Positions 17,974 through 28,781 of a stretch of DNA of 54,317 nucleotides are shown here, in pieces. A program made the position numbers and the translations under genes. The notes below the pieces were generated by a model. That model was not told where the DNA came from, did not search any database, and saw only the letters and a list, made by a program, of their open reading frames with translations. Source of the DNA: Bombella pluederhausensis (GTDB lineage: Bacteria > Pseudomonadota > Alphaproteobacteria > Acetobacterales > Acetobacteraceae); the NCBI RefSeq assembly GCF_026385525.1, contig NZ_JANIDY010000006.1, positions 1 through 54,317 on the forward strand, written 5' to 3'. Each line of letters opens with the position of its first letter. Position 1 is the first letter of the stretch.

Positions 17974-19932
17974 ATGAGCACGTCTTCCTCCATCCCTACC
18001 ATGGGCCGCTATCCTCTGCTGGACCGTGTCACCGTACCGGCGGACATGAAGAACCTGTCCATCGAGCAGCTCACCACCCTTGCGGAAGAACTCCGCTCCG
18101 AGACCATCAATGCCGTGTCCACAACGGGCGGGCATCTGGGTGCCTCTCTCGGTGTTGTCGAGCTGACAGTGGCTCTCCATGCCGTCTTCAACACGCCGGA
18201 TGACCGGGTGATCTGGGATGTCGGCCATCAGGCCTACCCACACAAAATTCTGACAGGCCGGCGTGACCAGATCCGCACGCTGCGTCAGCCCGGCGGGCTA
18301 TCCGGCTTTACACGCCGTTCCGAAAGCCCCTACGATCCATTCGGGGCTGCCCACTCCTCCACCTCCATCTCTGCTGGTCTGGGCATGGCTGTAGCCCACC
18401 ACCTCTATGCGGAAGATCATCCCTCCTACCGGGAACGGAACGTCATTTCCGTCATCGGAGACGGATCCATCTCCGCTGGCATGGCCTATGAGGCCATGAA
18501 CAATGCGGGCGCCATGGGTGGCAAGGGAGCAGAACGGCTCATCGTCATCCTGAATGACAATGAGATGTCCATTGCTCCGCCTGTCGGGGCCATGTCCAAC
18601 TATCTCAGCCGCCTGATGTCCTCCCGCCGCTTCCTGACGCTGCGGGACATGGCTGGCAAACTGGCTAAACGCCTCCCCTCTCGCATCGAACGGACTGCCA
18701 AGCGTGCCGAGGAATATGCCCGTGGCATGATTACCGGCGGCACGCTGTTTGAAGAACTCGGCTTCTACTATATCGGCCCTGTTGACGGGCATGACATGAA
18801 CCAGCTTGTTCCCATTCTCCGCAACCTGCGGGATGCCGAGGATAAAGGGCCTGTCCTGCTGCATGTCATCACCGAGAAAGGCCGTGGCTACAAGCCTGCC
18901 GAAGCAGCCGGTGACAAATACCATGCCGTTTCCCGCTTTGATGTGGAAACAGGTGAACAGAAGAAAGGTCCGGCTGGTCCTCCCAGCTATACGGATGTTT
19001 TCTCCCGTGAGCTGCTTCACCGGGCCAATCAGGATGACAAGGTCGTTGCCATCACGGCGGCTATGCCGTCCGGCACCGGGCTGGATAAAATGGCCCAGCG
19101 CCATCCTGACCGTTACTTCGATGTCGGCATTGCCGAGCAGCACGCCGTGACCTTTGCCGCCGGTATCGCCAGTGAAGGAATGCGCCCCTTCTGCGCCATC
19201 TACTCCACATTCCTCCAGCGTGCCTACGATCAGGTGATGCATGATGTGGCACTCCAGAATCTGCCCGTCCGCTTCGCTGTGGACCGTTCCGGGCTGGTTG
19301 GTGCCGATGGCGCAACACATGCCGGGTCTTTCGACCTCAACTATCTCTGTTGCCTGCCTAACATGACCGTCATGGCTCCCTCTGATGAAGTGGAACTGCT
19401 TCACATGACGGCCACGGCATGGGCCCATGATAGTGGCCCGATTGCTGTCCGCTATCCCCGTGGGGCCGGTCTGGGCCTGACACTCCCTGCAGAAGGTGAG
19501 GTTCTGGAAATCGGCAAGGGCCGCATCGTGCGTGCCTCCGAAGGAGAAGGCGTTGCCATTCTTGCCCTTGGCCCCCGTCTTCATGAAGCCCTGAAAGCCT
19601 CTGAGACACTGGCAAAAGAAGGCGTTGCTGTCACCGTGGCCGATGCCCGCTTTGCTAAGCCGGTTGACGGGGCCCTGATCGAGGCACTCGCCCGTCAGCA
19701 CAAGGTCTTCATCACTATTGAGGATGGTGCCCCGGGTGGCTTCAGCACGCAGGTCGTGCAGCATCTGGCGGAAACCGGCCTGCTCGATCAGGTCCGTTTC
19801 CGCCCCATGGCTCTGCCTGATACATGGATCGACCATAACACACCCGCTGCCCAATATGAGGAAGCAGGCCTGACCGCCCGTCATATTGCTGATCTGGCCC
19901 GCAAGACACTTGATGGCAAGGCAGGGGCCTGA
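17974..19932 (+). CDS. dxs: 1-deoxy-D-xylulose-5-phosphate synthase
   Basis: Thiamine-diphosphate enzyme of the MEP pathway. About 652 residues. Motifs in order: [15 protein letters not shown], then the ThDP-binding [16 protein letters not shown], then the transketolase-like pyrimidine domain with [15 protein letters not shown] and [17 protein letters not shown] lies 11 bases before ATG 17974; an in-frame TTG at 17968 is 5 bases from the same site and is an alternative start. The stop overlaps the tlyA ATG by one base. Confidence 0.96.
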   Translation: MSTSSSIPTMGRYPLLDRVTVPADMKNLSIEQLTTLAEELRSETINAVSTTGGHLGASLGVVELTVALHAVFNTPDDRVIWDVGHQAYPHKILTGRRDQIRTLRQPGGLSGFTRRSESPYDPFGAAHSSTSISAGLGMAVAHHLYAEDHPSYRERNVISVIGDGSISAGMAYEAMNNAGAMGGKGAERLIVILNDNEMSIAPPVGAMSNYLSRLMSSRRFLTLRDMAGKLAKRLPSRIERTAKRAEEYARGMITGGTLFEELGFYYIGPVDGHDMNQLVPILRNLRDAEDKGPVLLHVITEKGRGYKPAEAAGDKYHAVSRFDVETGEQKKGPAGPPSYTDVFSRELLHRANQDDKVVAITAAMPSGTGLDKMAQRHPDRYFDVGIAEQHAVTFAAGIASEGMRPFCAIYSTFLQRAYDQVMHDVALQNLPVRFAVDRSGLVGADGATHAGSFDLNYLCCLPNMTVMAPSDEVELLHMTATAWAHDSGPIAVRYPRGAGLGLTLPAEGEVLEIGKGRIVRASEGEGVAILALGPRLHEALKASETLAKEGVAVTVADARFAKPVDGALIEALARQHKVFITIEDGAPGGFSTQVVQHLAETGLLDQVRFRPMALPDTWIDHNTPAAQYEEAGLTARHIADLARKTLDGKAGA

Positions 19933-20684
19933 TGGCAAAACGCCGTGCGGACCAGCTCCTTGTGGAAAGAGGGCTGGTCGAAACACGCAGCCGGGCGCAG
20001 GCCCTCATCATGGCTGGGCTGGTCTATGCTGGCCCACATGGTGACAAGCCCGTCAAAAAAGCAGGCGATCAGCTTGCCGAGGACATGCCCCTGACCCTGA
20101 AAGGGCAGGACCATCCGTGGGTTTCCCGTGGCGGGCTGAAGCTGGCTCATGCGCTGGAACATTTCCCGCTCTCCCCAGAAGGGAAAATCGCCGTGGATGT
20201 CGGGGCCTCCACGGGAGGCTTTACTGACGTCCTGCTCCAGAACGGCGCCGCAAAAGTTTACGCCGTGGATGTCGGGCATGGTCAGCTCGCATGGAAGATA
20301 CGATCTGATGAACGTGTCGTGGTGCTGGAAAAAACAAATGCCCGCCATCTGAATGCAGAGCACGTTCCCGAAGCACCGGATATTGTCGTCTGCGATGCCA
20401 GTTTCATCAGCCTGAAAACCGTGCTGGCTCCGGCCCTTGGCATGGCAAAGGAAAGGGCATGGGCCGTGGCCCTCATCAAGCCTCAGTTCGAGGCAGGCCG
20501 GGCCGATATTGGCCCCAAAGGGGTCGTGCGTGATCCTGCCGTGCATGAACGTGTCTGTCAGGACATCACGGACTGGTTTGCCGCCCTCCCCGGCTGGACC
20601 ATTCTAGGCCTTGTTCCCAGCCCAATCACTGGACCAGAAGGCAATAAAGAGTTCCTTATTGCCGCCCGCAAGGACGCTCTTTAA
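19932..20684 (+). CDS. tlyA: TlyA-family 2'-O-methyl rRNA methyltransferase
   Basis: A 250-residue protein with an N-terminal S4 RNA-binding domain (RADQLLVERGLVETRSRAQ) and an FtsJ-like methyltransferase domain (VSRGGLKL, DVGASTGGFTDVLLQNGA, VCDASFISL, LIKPQFEAG). In mycobacteria TlyA methylates 16S and 23S rRNA; older annotations call it hemolysin. It is translationally coupled to dxs (TGATG). Confidence 0.93.
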   Translation: MAKRRADQLLVERGLVETRSRAQALIMAGLVYAGPHGDKPVKKAGDQLAEDMPLTLKGQDHPWVSRGGLKLAHALEHFPLSPEGKIAVDVGASTGGFTDVLLQNGAAKVYAVDVGHGQLAWKIRSDERVVVLEKTNARHLNAEHVPEAPDIVVCDASFISLKTVLAPALGMAKERAWAVALIKPQFEAGRADIGPKGVVRDPAVHERVCQDITDWFAALPGWTILGLVPSPITGPEGNKEFLIAARKDAL

Positions 20685-20710
20685 GCGTTCCTGCCTTTCT
20701 CATCACTTTT

Positions 20711-20740
20711 CTGACCCGCTGACGGGTTCCCATGCTATAG
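20711..20740 (+). promoter_or_regulatory. candidate rlmN promoter, leaderless start
   Basis: CTGACC (20711-20716), 18-base spacer, CTATAG (20735-20740). The -10 ends 7 bases before the rlmN ATG at 20748, and no Shine-Dalgarno is present. Confidence 0.45.
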
Positions 20741-20747
20741 CCGCCTC

Positions 20748-21971
20748 ATGACACATCCGATGCCTTCTTCCTCCCCCATTTCCTCCGATGCCGTAAATGC
20801 CCTCAATGAGAGCGAGCGCAAACGCATCGAAGCCAAGTCAGCCCTTTTTGCTCCGCCCACACCTGTCACGGAAGATGGCCGGCGTGAGCTGGTTGGCCTG
20901 TCCCGGGAGGAGCTGGCTGAGGTCCTGACTGAAATTGGCGAGAAGCCCTTCCGGGCCAAGCAGCTCTGGCACTGGATATATCATCAGGGCGTGACGGACT
21001 TCTCCCGCATGTCCACCATCGCCAAGCCATTACAGGCTAAACTGGAGCAACATTTCATTGTCGGGCGCCCCAGCCTGACAACACAGCAGACCTCCAAAGA
21101 CGACACACGCAAATTTCTCTTTCGCTTCCGGGACGGGCAGGAGGCAGAAACCGTCTATATCCCGGACAGGCGGGAAGACCGTGGCGCTGTCTGCATTTCC
21201 TCTCAGGTCGGCTGCACTCTATCCTGCACCTTCTGCCATACGGGCACGCAGAAGCTCGTCCGCAATCTGGGTGCTGCCGAAATTGTCGGGCAGTTCATGG
21301 CCGCACGGGACAGCTATGGCGAATGGCCCAGCCCCAAGGGAGACACGCCCCGCCTACTCTCCACCATCGTGCTGATGGGCATGGGGGAGCCGCTCTATAA
21401 TTACGAGAATGTCGCCAAGGCCATGAAGATCATCATGGATGGCGAAGGCATTGCCCTCTCCCGCCGCCGCATCACACTCTCCACTTCTGGCGTTGTGCCC
21501 ATGATGGACCGCTGTGGGGACGAGCTGGGGATCAATCTGGCCATTTCCCTCCATGCTGTCCGCAATGACCTGCGGGACCAGCTTGTCCCGCTGAACCGGA
21601 AATACCCGATTGAAGAACTGATGGCCGCCTGCCACCGCTATCCCGCAGCCTCCAATTCCCGCCGCATCACCTTTGAATACATCATGATACGGGATGTGAA
21701 TGACAGCGATGCCGAGGCCAGAGAGCTGGTACGGCTGATCCGTGGTCTACCTGCCAAGGTCAATCTCATTCCCTTCAACCCATGGCCGGGATCAGACTTC
21801 CGCCCCTCCACACGGGAACGACTGGCCAGCTTTGCCCAGATTATCATGGATGCTGGTTATGCAGCCCCCATCCGGATGCCCCGGGGCAAAGACATTCTCG
21901 CCGCTTGTGGACAGCTCAAGACGCAAAGTGAACGGAAACGGCAGGCTGAATCCCGCAAAAACGAGGCATAA
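20748..21971 (+). CDS. rlmN: dual-specificity 23S rRNA/tRNA (adenine-C2) methyltransferase RlmN
   Basis: Radical-SAM methyltransferase that modifies A2503 of 23S rRNA and A37 of some tRNAs. The cluster motif is GCTLSCTFCHTGTQKL. Upstream FRAKQLWHWIYHQGV is the N-terminal accessory domain. Near the C-terminus RMPRGKDILAACGQL carries the second catalytic cysteine. At 407 residues it is slightly longer than usual because of an N-terminal Ser/Pro-rich extension; a downstream start cannot be excluded. Confidence 0.95.
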   Translation: MTHPMPSSSPISSDAVNALNESERKRIEAKSALFAPPTPVTEDGRRELVGLSREELAEVLTEIGEKPFRAKQLWHWIYHQGVTDFSRMSTIAKPLQAKLEQHFIVGRPSLTTQQTSKDDTRKFLFRFRDGQEAETVYIPDRREDRGAVCISSQVGCTLSCTFCHTGTQKLVRNLGAAEIVGQFMAARDSYGEWPSPKGDTPRLLSTIVLMGMGEPLYNYENVAKAMKIIMDGEGIALSRRRITLSTSGVVPMMDRCGDELGINLAISLHAVRNDLRDQLVPLNRKYPIEELMAACHRYPAASNSRRITFEYIMIRDVNDSDAEARELVRLIRGLPAKVNLIPFNPWPGSDFRPSTRERLASFAQIIMDAGYAAPIRMPRGKDILAACGQLKTQSERKRQAESRKNEA

Positions 21972-22008
21972 GCCCGCCTCTGCGGGTATGGGCCTCTGGC
22001 CCAATGGC

Positions 22009-22037
22009 CTGACAACTGTTACAAGACCATAATAACT
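22009..22037 (+). promoter_or_regulatory. candidate argG promoter
   Basis: CTGACA (22009-22014), 17-base spacer, ATAACT (22032-22037). About 40 bases of leader with GGGAG precede the argG ATG. Confidence 0.35.
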
Positions 22038-22082
22038 TAACGACATCTGGTTCTGTTTTTCAGCAGAGGACAGGGAGCAATC

Positions 22083-23315
22083 ATGAGCAAAGCCTCAGGC
22101 ATCAAGAAAGTCGTTCTGGCCTATTCCGGTGGGCTGGATACGTCCGTCATTCTCCGCTGGCTTCAGGAGCATTATGGCTGCGAGGTCGTCACCTTCACGG
22201 CTGACCTCGGTCAGGGTGAGGAGCTGGAGCCCGCGCGCCGCAAGGCTGAATCCCTTGGCGTGAAGGAAATCTTTGTCGAGGACCTGCGGGAAACTTTCGT
22301 CAAAGACTATGTCTTCCCGATGTTCCGGGCCAACACGGTCTATGAGGGCCAGTATCTGCTGGGCACCTCCATCGCTCGCCCGCTGATCTCCAAGCGTCAG
22401 ATTGAGATTGCCGAGGCTGTCGGGGCTGATGCCGTGGCGCATGGTGCCACAGGTAAAGGAAACGATCAGGTCCGCTTCGAGCTAGCCTATTACGCCCTGA
22501 AGCCGGATGTGAAGGTCATCGCCCCATGGCGTGAATGGGACCTGACTTCTCGCACCAAGCTGCTGGATTTTGCCGAGAAGAACCAGATTCCCGTCACCAA
22601 GGACAAGCGTGGTGAGGCCCCCTTCTCCGTGGATGCCAACCTGCTTCATTCTTCCTCCGAAGGGAAGATTCTGGAAGACCCCTCACTGCCGCCGGATGAG
22701 ATCGTCTTCCAGCGCACCATCTCCCCGGAAGCTGCCCCGGACAAGGCAACCGAGATCACCATCGACTTCAAGCATGGTGACCCGGTGGCCATCAATGGCG
22801 AAGCCCTGTCTCCGGCCACTCTACTCGCCCGCCTCAACGAGCTGGGCAAGGCCAACGGCATTGGCCGTCTCGACATCGTGGAGAACCGCTTTGTCGGCAT
22901 GAAGTCCCGTGGGATTTACGAAACACCGGGCGGGACCATCCTGCTTCAGGCTCATCGTTCCATGGAATCCATCACGCTGGACCGTGAAGCTGCCCATCTC
23001 AAGGACAGCCTCATGCCCCGCTATGCCGAGCTGATCTATAACGGTCTGTGGTTCTCCCCGGAACGTCACATGCTTCAGGCTCTGATCGACAGCAGCCAGC
23101 AGCATGTGAATGGTCGTGTCCGCCTTAAGCTCTATAAGGGCAATGTCATCTGCGTGGGCCGTGAGAGCCCCGACAGCCTGTATGATGCCCGTGTCGTGAC
23201 CTTTGAGGATGACGAAGGCGCCTATAACCAGGTTGATGCTCAGGGCTTTATCCGCCTGAATGCCCTGCGCCTGCGGCTGGGTGCCAACAAGGGACGCCGC
23301 GGCGGCACACCCTGA
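22083..23315 (+). CDS. argG: argininosuccinate synthase
   Basis: Joins citrulline and aspartate with ATP in arginine synthesis. The PP-loop [15 protein letters not shown] (about 13-27) and the [13 protein letters not shown] motif are visible. Length 410 is normal. GGGAG lies 5 bases before the ATG. A hairpin (23331-23362) follows the stop. Confidence 0.97.
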   Translation: MSKASGIKKVVLAYSGGLDTSVILRWLQEHYGCEVVTFTADLGQGEELEPARRKAESLGVKEIFVEDLRETFVKDYVFPMFRANTVYEGQYLLGTSIARPLISKRQIEIAEAVGADAVAHGATGKGNDQVRFELAYYALKPDVKVIAPWREWDLTSRTKLLDFAEKNQIPVTKDKRGEAPFSVDANLLHSSSEGKILEDPSLPPDEIVFQRTISPEAAPDKATEITIDFKHGDPVAINGEALSPATLLARLNELGKANGIGRLDIVENRFVGMKSRGIYETPGGTILLQAHRSMESITLDREAAHLKDSLMPRYAELIYNGLWFSPERHMLQALIDSSQQHVNGRVRLKLYKGNVICVGRESPDSLYDARVVTFEDDEGAYNQVDAQGFIRLNALRLRLGANKGRRGGTP

Positions 23316-23330
23316 GCCTATGCGTCCTCC

Positions 23331-23368
23331 CCTGCCGTCCTTCCTCTGGATAAGACGGCAGGGTTTGT
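23331..23368 (+). terminator. possible argG terminator
   Basis: A 9-bp stem CCTGCCGTC/GACGGCAGG (23331-23339, 23354-23362) followed by GTTTGT. The T run is poor. Confidence 0.4.
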
Positions 23369-23400
23369 CCCGTCCCATCAGTCTGCAAAGAGGCATCTCC

Positions 23401-23904
23401 ATGTCCCATTGTCTGCGTTCTTTCTTCCGTTATCTGCCAGCTTGTGCGCTGGCTGGTCTGCTCGGCCTGACAGGCTGCGCTGGCAAACCGAAACCGGACC
23501 TGACACCCCAGCAGTTCATGGATCAGGTCTATAAACAGCCGGGCGTGCACAAACTGCCAGACGGCCTGGCCTATAAAGTGCTGAAGTCCGGTCCTAAAGA
23601 TGGCGCTCACCCGCAGAAGGGTGCCACGATGATGGTCATCTATGAAGGTCGTCTGCCGGACGGTGGTATCTTTGATTCATCAGAGATGCACACCGGGGCC
23701 GCCTATATGGAGATGCCTCTTGATGGTGTCATTGAAGGCTGGATGGAAGGGCTCCCCATGATGCGCGTTGGCGATACATGGGAGCTCTATGTGCCGCCCA
23801 AGCTAGGCTACGGCAAGCGCTCCATGGGGGTCATTCCACCTAACAGCCCACTGATCTTCAAGATTCAGCTTTTGGGTGTCGAGGATGACAACCCGATACA
23901 GTAA
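23401..23904 (+). CDS. FKBP-type peptidyl-prolyl isomerase lipoprotein
   Basis: A 167-residue exported lipoprotein: signal segment with lipobox LTGC, then an FKBP domain (MMVIYEGRLPDGGIFDSS, IEGWMEGLPMMRVGDTWELY, LGYGKRSMG, IPPNSPLIFKIQLL). It should act as a proline isomerase/chaperone in the periplasm, like FkpA or Mip but without their dimerisation domain. Start ATG 23401 with AGAGG upstream; the longer open frame (from 23260) runs back into argG and is not real. Confidence 0.9.
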   Translation: MSHCLRSFFRYLPACALAGLLGLTGCAGKPKPDLTPQQFMDQVYKQPGVHKLPDGLAYKVLKSGPKDGAHPQKGATMMVIYEGRLPDGGIFDSSEMHTGAAYMEMPLDGVIEGWMEGLPMMRVGDTWELYVPPKLGYGKRSMGVIPPNSPLIFKIQLLGVEDDNPIQ

Positions 23905-23946
23905 GGGTCTTCCTCTGCTTTCTCTGCCCTATTAGCAGGGCACCTC

Positions 23947-23984
23947 ACCGTCCCCTCATCCTTGAGCGGGACGGTTTTGTCTTT
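23947..23984 (+). terminator. terminator of the FKBP gene
   Basis: Stem ACCGTCCC/GGGACGGT (23947-23954, 23968-23975), extended inside by CTCA/TGAG with one bulge, followed by TTTGTCTTTT. Confidence 0.65.
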
Positions 23985-24006
23985 TCCTACCGCCAGGATC
24001 ATGTTC

Positions 24007-24996
24007 ATGCAGCGCGTTTTTTCCGGCATTCAGCCAACAGGCATTCCCCATCTTGGTAACTATCTTGGGGCGATCCGCAACTGGGTCACCTTGCAGAAGG
24101 ACCATGACTGCCTGTTCTGCCTTGTTGACATGCACTCCCTGACCATGCCGTGGTCACCGGAAGCCCTGCGTGAACAGACACTGGCTTCCACCGCCTGCCT
24201 TCTAGCCTCTGGCATTGACCCGACACGCCTGTACAATCAGTCCGCCGTCAGTGCCCATGCCCGCCTTGGCTGGATCTTCAACTGCGTCTCCCGTCTAGGC
24301 TGGCTGAACCGCATGACGCAGTTCAAGGACAAGGCAGGCAAGAACCGGGAAAACCATTCTGCTGGCCTGTATGTCTATCCCAACCTGATGGCAGCGGACA
24401 TTCTGGCGTTCCACGCCACACGGGTCCCTGTCGGGGATGACCAGCGGCAGCATCTTGAGCTCGCTAATGACATCGCCCAGAAGTTCAACCACGATATGGG
24501 TATTGAATTCTTCCCGCAGATCGAGCCGCTCATTCCGCCTCATGCAGCCCGTGTTATGAGCCTGCGGGATGGCAGCAAAAAGATGTCCAAGTCCGACCCA
24601 TCCGCCCAGAGCCGCATCATCCTGAATGACACGGCTGACGAGATCGCCCAGAAGATCCGCAAGGCCCGCACGGATGCCGAGCCCCTCCCCAGCGAGGAAG
24701 CCGGGCTGGAAGGCCGCCCAGAGGCCCGTAACCTGCTGACCATCTATGCCGCCATGTCCAACAAAACACTGGCAGACGTGCTAACCCAGTTTGCCGGGCA
24801 GGGTTTTGGTACCTTCAAACAGGCACTGGCCGACCTGTTGGTCGAGACACTCGCTCCGGTTGCTGATGAGACCCGCCGCCTGATGGATGACAAGGCCCAT
24901 CTCATGCAGGTTCTGCGTCAAGGTGCCGAACGTGCCCGTGCAGTTTCCGAACCCATCGTGACCGAAGCTGAAAAGCTGGTTGGCTTCCTCCGCTAA
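24007..24996 (+). CDS. trpS: tryptophanyl-tRNA synthetase
   Basis: Class I synthetase of 329 residues. The N-terminal [20 protein letters not shown] contains the HIGH-equivalent [14 protein letters not shown] is the KMSKS loop. AGGA is 8 bases before ATG 24007; ATG 24001 is too close to it. Single-gene unit with terminators on both sides. Confidence 0.96.
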   Translation: MQRVFSGIQPTGIPHLGNYLGAIRNWVTLQKDHDCLFCLVDMHSLTMPWSPEALREQTLASTACLLASGIDPTRLYNQSAVSAHARLGWIFNCVSRLGWLNRMTQFKDKAGKNRENHSAGLYVYPNLMAADILAFHATRVPVGDDQRQHLELANDIAQKFNHDMGIEFFPQIEPLIPPHAARVMSLRDGSKKMSKSDPSAQSRIILNDTADEIAQKIRKARTDAEPLPSEEAGLEGRPEARNLLTIYAAMSNKTLADVLTQFAGQGFGTFKQALADLLVETLAPVADETRRLMDDKAHLMQVLRQGAERARAVSEPIVTEAEKLVGFLR

Positions 24997-25018
24997 GAGA
25001 GAGCCCCCTTACAGAAAA

Positions 25019-25052
25019 GGCCCGTCCCCCTTTATGGGAGCGGGCCTTTTTT
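25019..25052. terminator. bidirectional terminator between trpS and lpxB
   Basis: Stem GGCCCG/CGGGCC (25019-25024, 25041-25046), extended inwards by TCCC/GGGA with a bulged G, with six T on the plus side and four A on the other. It separates converging trpS and lpxB. Confidence 0.75.
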
Positions 25053-26275
25053 CATGATGCCCTTAATTCAGACAAGGGTGTCTCGATCAAGTCCAGCACC
25101 TGCTTGGCGGCCGATACAGCCGGAAGGTCACCTTCCGGGGCCTCCAGCATGGCCAACACAGACCCAAAGGCTTCCTGCTGGGCCCTGCGCTTTGTCTCAT
25201 CCGTCAGGAGAGACGTGATCTCGTCCGCCAGCTTCTGCGGTGTGCAGTCATGCTGAATCAACTCCGGCACAACCGCCCTCCCCGCCAGAATGTTAATCAT
25301 GGACACGTAAGGCAACCGCAGGAACAGACGCCCCAAAAGCGCCGATACAGGATTGACCTTATATGTAACGACCATCGGTACCTTTCCGATAGCCAGCTCC
25401 AAAATGGAGGTACCTGATTTGGTCAATGCACAATCAGCGGCACGGATAGCATCATGCTTATCCTCTGTATCCGTCAGAATGGACGGATGAACAGCCCAAT
25501 GCTTCACCATTTTCTTCACGAGCGGTGCCATGCCGGACGTAGCCGGAATGACAGGTTGTAAATCCGGGAAACGCTCATGAAGAATAGTCAGAGTTTTCTC
25601 AAAGACGGGCAGTAATTTCGGCACCTCGGAAGAACGACTACCCGGCATGAGGATCAAAACGGGGCTAGTCGGCCTAAGATCATGCCGTTTATAGAAACGC
25701 TCCGCATCCCCGTGTGCCACACCCGACTGAAGAATAGGATGCCCCACAAAATGCGCATCCGAAAAACCACGCCCAGCAAACCATTCCGGTTCAAAAGGGA
25801 ACAGACAAAGCAGACGGTCCCACAGGTCCCGATACCCCTTCACCCGGTTCTCCCGCCATGCCCAGACCTGCGGGGCCACATAATGCAGCCGCCGGACCTT
25901 CAGCTTGCGAATACGCTTTAGAAGACGGAAAGAAAAACCCGGGCTATCAATAGTAATGACAATATCCGGGCGGCGCAGCTCAATATCCTGTTCTGCCTCC
26001 AGCAACCTCTGGGACAGGAGGCGCACCCGGGGCAGCACCTCCATGAAGCCCATGACCGTGAGCTCCTCCATCGGGAAAAGGCTCCGCAGTCCTCTGGCTT
26101 CCATCCGCCCGCCTCCGACACCGGCAAACACCAGTGTCGGGTCGATGCGGTGCAGGGCCTGCATCAGGCGTGCCCCGATGCTATCCCCGCTTGGTTCACC
26201 TGCGAGAATCCAGATCACCCGGCCATGATGGTGAAGGGGAACTTCACCTTCTACAGGAGCACCCGCATCCACCAT
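25052..26275 (-). CDS. lpxB: lipid-A-disaccharide synthase
   Basis: GT19 glycosyltransferase that joins UDP-diacylglucosamine and lipid X in lipid A synthesis at the inner membrane. The family start IWILAGEPSGDSIGARLMQ follows a short N-terminal extension; LRSLFPMEELTVMGFMEVL, HYVAPQVWAWRENRV and LILMPGSRSSEV are diagnostic. 407 residues. It lies 36 bases after pheT on the same strand and may be cotranscribed with it. Other lpx genes are not in the window. Confidence 0.95.
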   Translation of the reverse strand: MVDAGAPVEGEVPLHHHGRVIWILAGEPSGDSIGARLMQALHRIDPTLVFAGVGGGRMEARGLRSLFPMEELTVMGFMEVLPRVRLLSQRLLEAEQDIELRRPDIVITIDSPGFSFRLLKRIRKLKVRRLHYVAPQVWAWRENRVKGYRDLWDRLLCLFPFEPEWFAGRGFSDAHFVGHPILQSGVAHGDAERFYKRHDLRPTSPVLILMPGSRSSEVPKLLPVFEKTLTILHERFPDLQPVIPATSGMAPLVKKMVKHWAVHPSILTDTEDKHDAIRAADCALTKSGTSILELAIGKVPMVVTYKVNPVSALLGRLFLRLPYVSMINILAGRAVVPELIQHDCTPQKLADEITSLLTDETKRRAQQEAFGSVLAMLEAPEGDLPAVSAAKQVLDLIETPLSELRAS

Positions 26276-26311
26276 GATATCCGTTCCCTTCGTCTCTCAG
26301 TTACAGGAGGT

Positions 26312-28780
26312 TCAACGGCGGAGCGTTGCCCCTGTGGCTTTCTGAACAGCAGCTTCCACCGCCGTCATCAGAGCGTCAAGCTGAGCATCTGTCAGGCTGT
26401 CCTTCTGCGGCTGGAGCGTGACCTCCACACCCAGAGAGCGATGTCCTGCCGGGACTGAACCCCCTTCGAAAATATCAAAGAGACGCACATCCGTAATCAG
26501 CTTACGGTCTGCCATCCGCACGGCTTTCAGAACGTCCTGAATGTGCACATCCTCCCCTGCGAGGAAGGCAAAGTCACGGCGCACCGGCTGGAGAGCTGAC
26601 AGAGTTGGGGCAACTTTTCGTTTCACCTTAGGCAGAGGCACCTTATCCAGCGTTACCTCAAAGAGCGCCACTGTACCGCTCAGGCCGAAATGACGGGCAA
26701 CACGAGGGTGCAGCTCACCAAAATGACCCAGAACCAGTTTCGGCCCCTGTCTCACAACACCAGACCGGCCCGGATGATAATAACCTGGCGCATCTGGTGT
26801 GCTGCTCAGCGAGGCTTCCGCCACACCCAGAGCCGTGAGGGCGGCCATCAGGTCTTCCTTGGCATCCATCCATGACGGTTCAGCCGCAGACTGACCGGGC
26901 GCACGGGCGCTGACGCCACCACGCACACCGGCAAGCACTAGACGGGTGCCCTGCTGCCCAAAACAGGGACCGAGCTCAAAGAAAGACGCATCACCGGCAA
27001 AGCCCTGACCATGGGCCAGATTACGCCCCAACGCCCGCAGCAGATTGATGACCGGTGTCGGACGAAGCTGATTCAGGTCCGTAGCGATCGGGTTCAGCAG
27101 GCGATCCTGCTCCCGCCCTTCTTCAAACAGGGCCACATCCTGATCGGAGACGAAAGAGAAACCCACCGTCTCCATCAGGCCACGACCGGCGCACAGGCGC
27201 CGCAACAGAGCCGCTCTGGCCTGCTGTGCCGTCACGGCCGGAGCCGGAACCATATGAGCCCGAGGCAATGATACCGCCGGCACCTCATCCAACCCACGGA
27301 TACGCAGCACTTCTTCTACCAGATCGGCCTCGGCCTCCATGGCATCCACATGCGCAGCGGCCCGTTCGGCAGTGGCAGCATCCAGCGTTTCCGCCTGCGC
27401 CAGACCATGACCAGCCGCTACATCATTCCGCCATGATGGCACGGAAAACACAGCCTTATCGGCCGCACGCTCCTGCACCTCAAAGCCCAGAGCCTCCAGA
27501 ATCTCCACAGCCTTATCGGCTTCGATCTCCAGCCCCCCAAGCGTAGCAAGACGCTCGAAACGCAGACTGGCTGTTCTCTGCCATGCCGGTTCTGCACCAG
27601 CCTCGGTCACGTCACTGGGTGTACCACCACACAGCTCCACGATCAGAGCCGTAGCAGCCTCCAGACCGGAGCGGACAAGGGCCGGGTCCACACCACGTTC
27701 AAAGCGATAACGGGCATCTGTCTGCACACCAAGACGGCGCCCTGTCAGCGCAATACGCACCGGGTCAAACAGAGCGGATTCCACGAAGACATCCACCGTT
27801 TCATCCGTAACGGCGCTCGCCTCACCGCCAATGATGCCCGCCAGAGACTGCACACCAGCGTCATCTGCAATGACGAGATCATCCGCACCCAGAACAAGCT
27901 CCTGCCCGTCCAGTGCCTTGAAATGCTCTCCTGTGCCGGATGTCAGGGACAGCCTGTTTCCCGTCAGACGGGTAGCATCGAACACATGCAGGGGACGGCC
28001 AATATCCATCATCAGGTAATTGGTAACATCCACCAGAGCCGACTGTGAGCGCAGACCAACACTCTCCAGACGACGCTTCAGCCATGCCGGGCTGGGACCA
28101 TTCTTCACGCCACGGATCAGACGCCCAGTGGCATAGGAACAGGCCGGATGATTCAGCTCCCACTGGATTGGGCTTTCACCCTGCCCTTCCACCGTTTCCG
28201 TCAGCCACGGCTTCAACTTGCCCAGACCGGCAGCAGCGAGATCACGGGCAATGCCCCGGACACTCAGCGCATCACCACGATTGGGTGTGATGGCAATCTC
28301 AATGACAGGGTCATCCAGCTTGGCATAGCGGACATAATCCTCACCAAGCGGTGCGCCATCGGGCAATTCAGCAATGCCGTTGGATTCCTCTCCGATCCCC
28401 AGTTCCCGCAGGGAGCAGAGCATACCATTGCTGGTCTGACCCCGAATCTTGCCCGGCTTGATCGTCATGTCGCTACCGGGAATGTATGTACCCGGCGGAG
28501 CAAAAATCACATGCAGGCCCGTGCGAGCATTCGGTGCCCCGCAGACGACCTGAACTTCTTCAAAGCCCTTGCCAGCAGACACACGGCAAAGCTGAAGACG
28601 GTCTGCATCTGGATGGCGGGTGGCCTCCAGAATCTTGGCCGTGCGGAAACCCGCCAGACGCTCCGTAGGATCATCCACACCTTCGACCTCAAGGCCGATG
28701 CGGTTCAGTGTGGTGCAGATATCATCCAGAGAAGCCGTGAAATCGAGATGATCCCGCAACCATGAGAGTGAAAACTTCAT
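26312..28780 (-). CDS. pheT: phenylalanyl-tRNA synthetase beta subunit
   Basis: The 822-residue beta subunit with N-terminal MKFSLSWLRDHLDF, an EMAP-like tRNA-binding OB domain (about 40-150), B3/B4 editing and B5 domains, and the C-terminal anticodon-binding (FDX-ACB) domain (ALQPVRRDFAFLAGEDV near 720). Starts 1 base after the pheS stop. Confidence 0.97.
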   Translation of the reverse strand: MKFSLSWLRDHLDFTASLDDICTTLNRIGLEVEGVDDPTERLAGFRTAKILEATRHPDADRLQLCRVSAGKGFEEVQVVCGAPNARTGLHVIFAPPGTYIPGSDMTIKPGKIRGQTSNGMLCSLRELGIGEESNGIAELPDGAPLGEDYVRYAKLDDPVIEIAITPNRGDALSVRGIARDLAAAGLGKLKPWLTETVEGQGESPIQWELNHPACSYATGRLIRGVKNGPSPAWLKRRLESVGLRSQSALVDVTNYLMMDIGRPLHVFDATRLTGNRLSLTSGTGEHFKALDGQELVLGADDLVIADDAGVQSLAGIIGGEASAVTDETVDVFVESALFDPVRIALTGRRLGVQTDARYRFERGVDPALVRSGLEAATALIVELCGGTPSDVTEAGAEPAWQRTASLRFERLATLGGLEIEADKAVEILEALGFEVQERAADKAVFSVPSWRNDVAAGHGLAQAETLDAATAERAAAHVDAMEAEADLVEEVLRIRGLDEVPAVSLPRAHMVPAPAVTAQQARAALLRRLCAGRGLMETVGFSFVSDQDVALFEEGREQDRLLNPIATDLNQLRPTPVINLLRALGRNLAHGQGFAGDASFFELGPCFGQQGTRLVLAGVRGGVSARAPGQSAAEPSWMDAKEDLMAALTALGVAEASLSSTPDAPGYYHPGRSGVVRQGPKLVLGHFGELHPRVARHFGLSGTVALFEVTLDKVPLPKVKRKVAPTLSALQPVRRDFAFLAGEDVHIQDVLKAVRMADRKLITDVRLFDIFEGGSVPAGHRSLGVEVTLQPQKDSLTDAQLDALMTAVEAAVQKATGATLRR

Positions 28781-28781
28781 A

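Noticed and set aside
18298-19986. Long minus-strand frame opposite dxs
   Set aside because: Shadow of dxs, which is unambiguous.
21972-22000. Terminator after rlmN from two GC hairpins
   Set aside because: No T run follows either hairpin.
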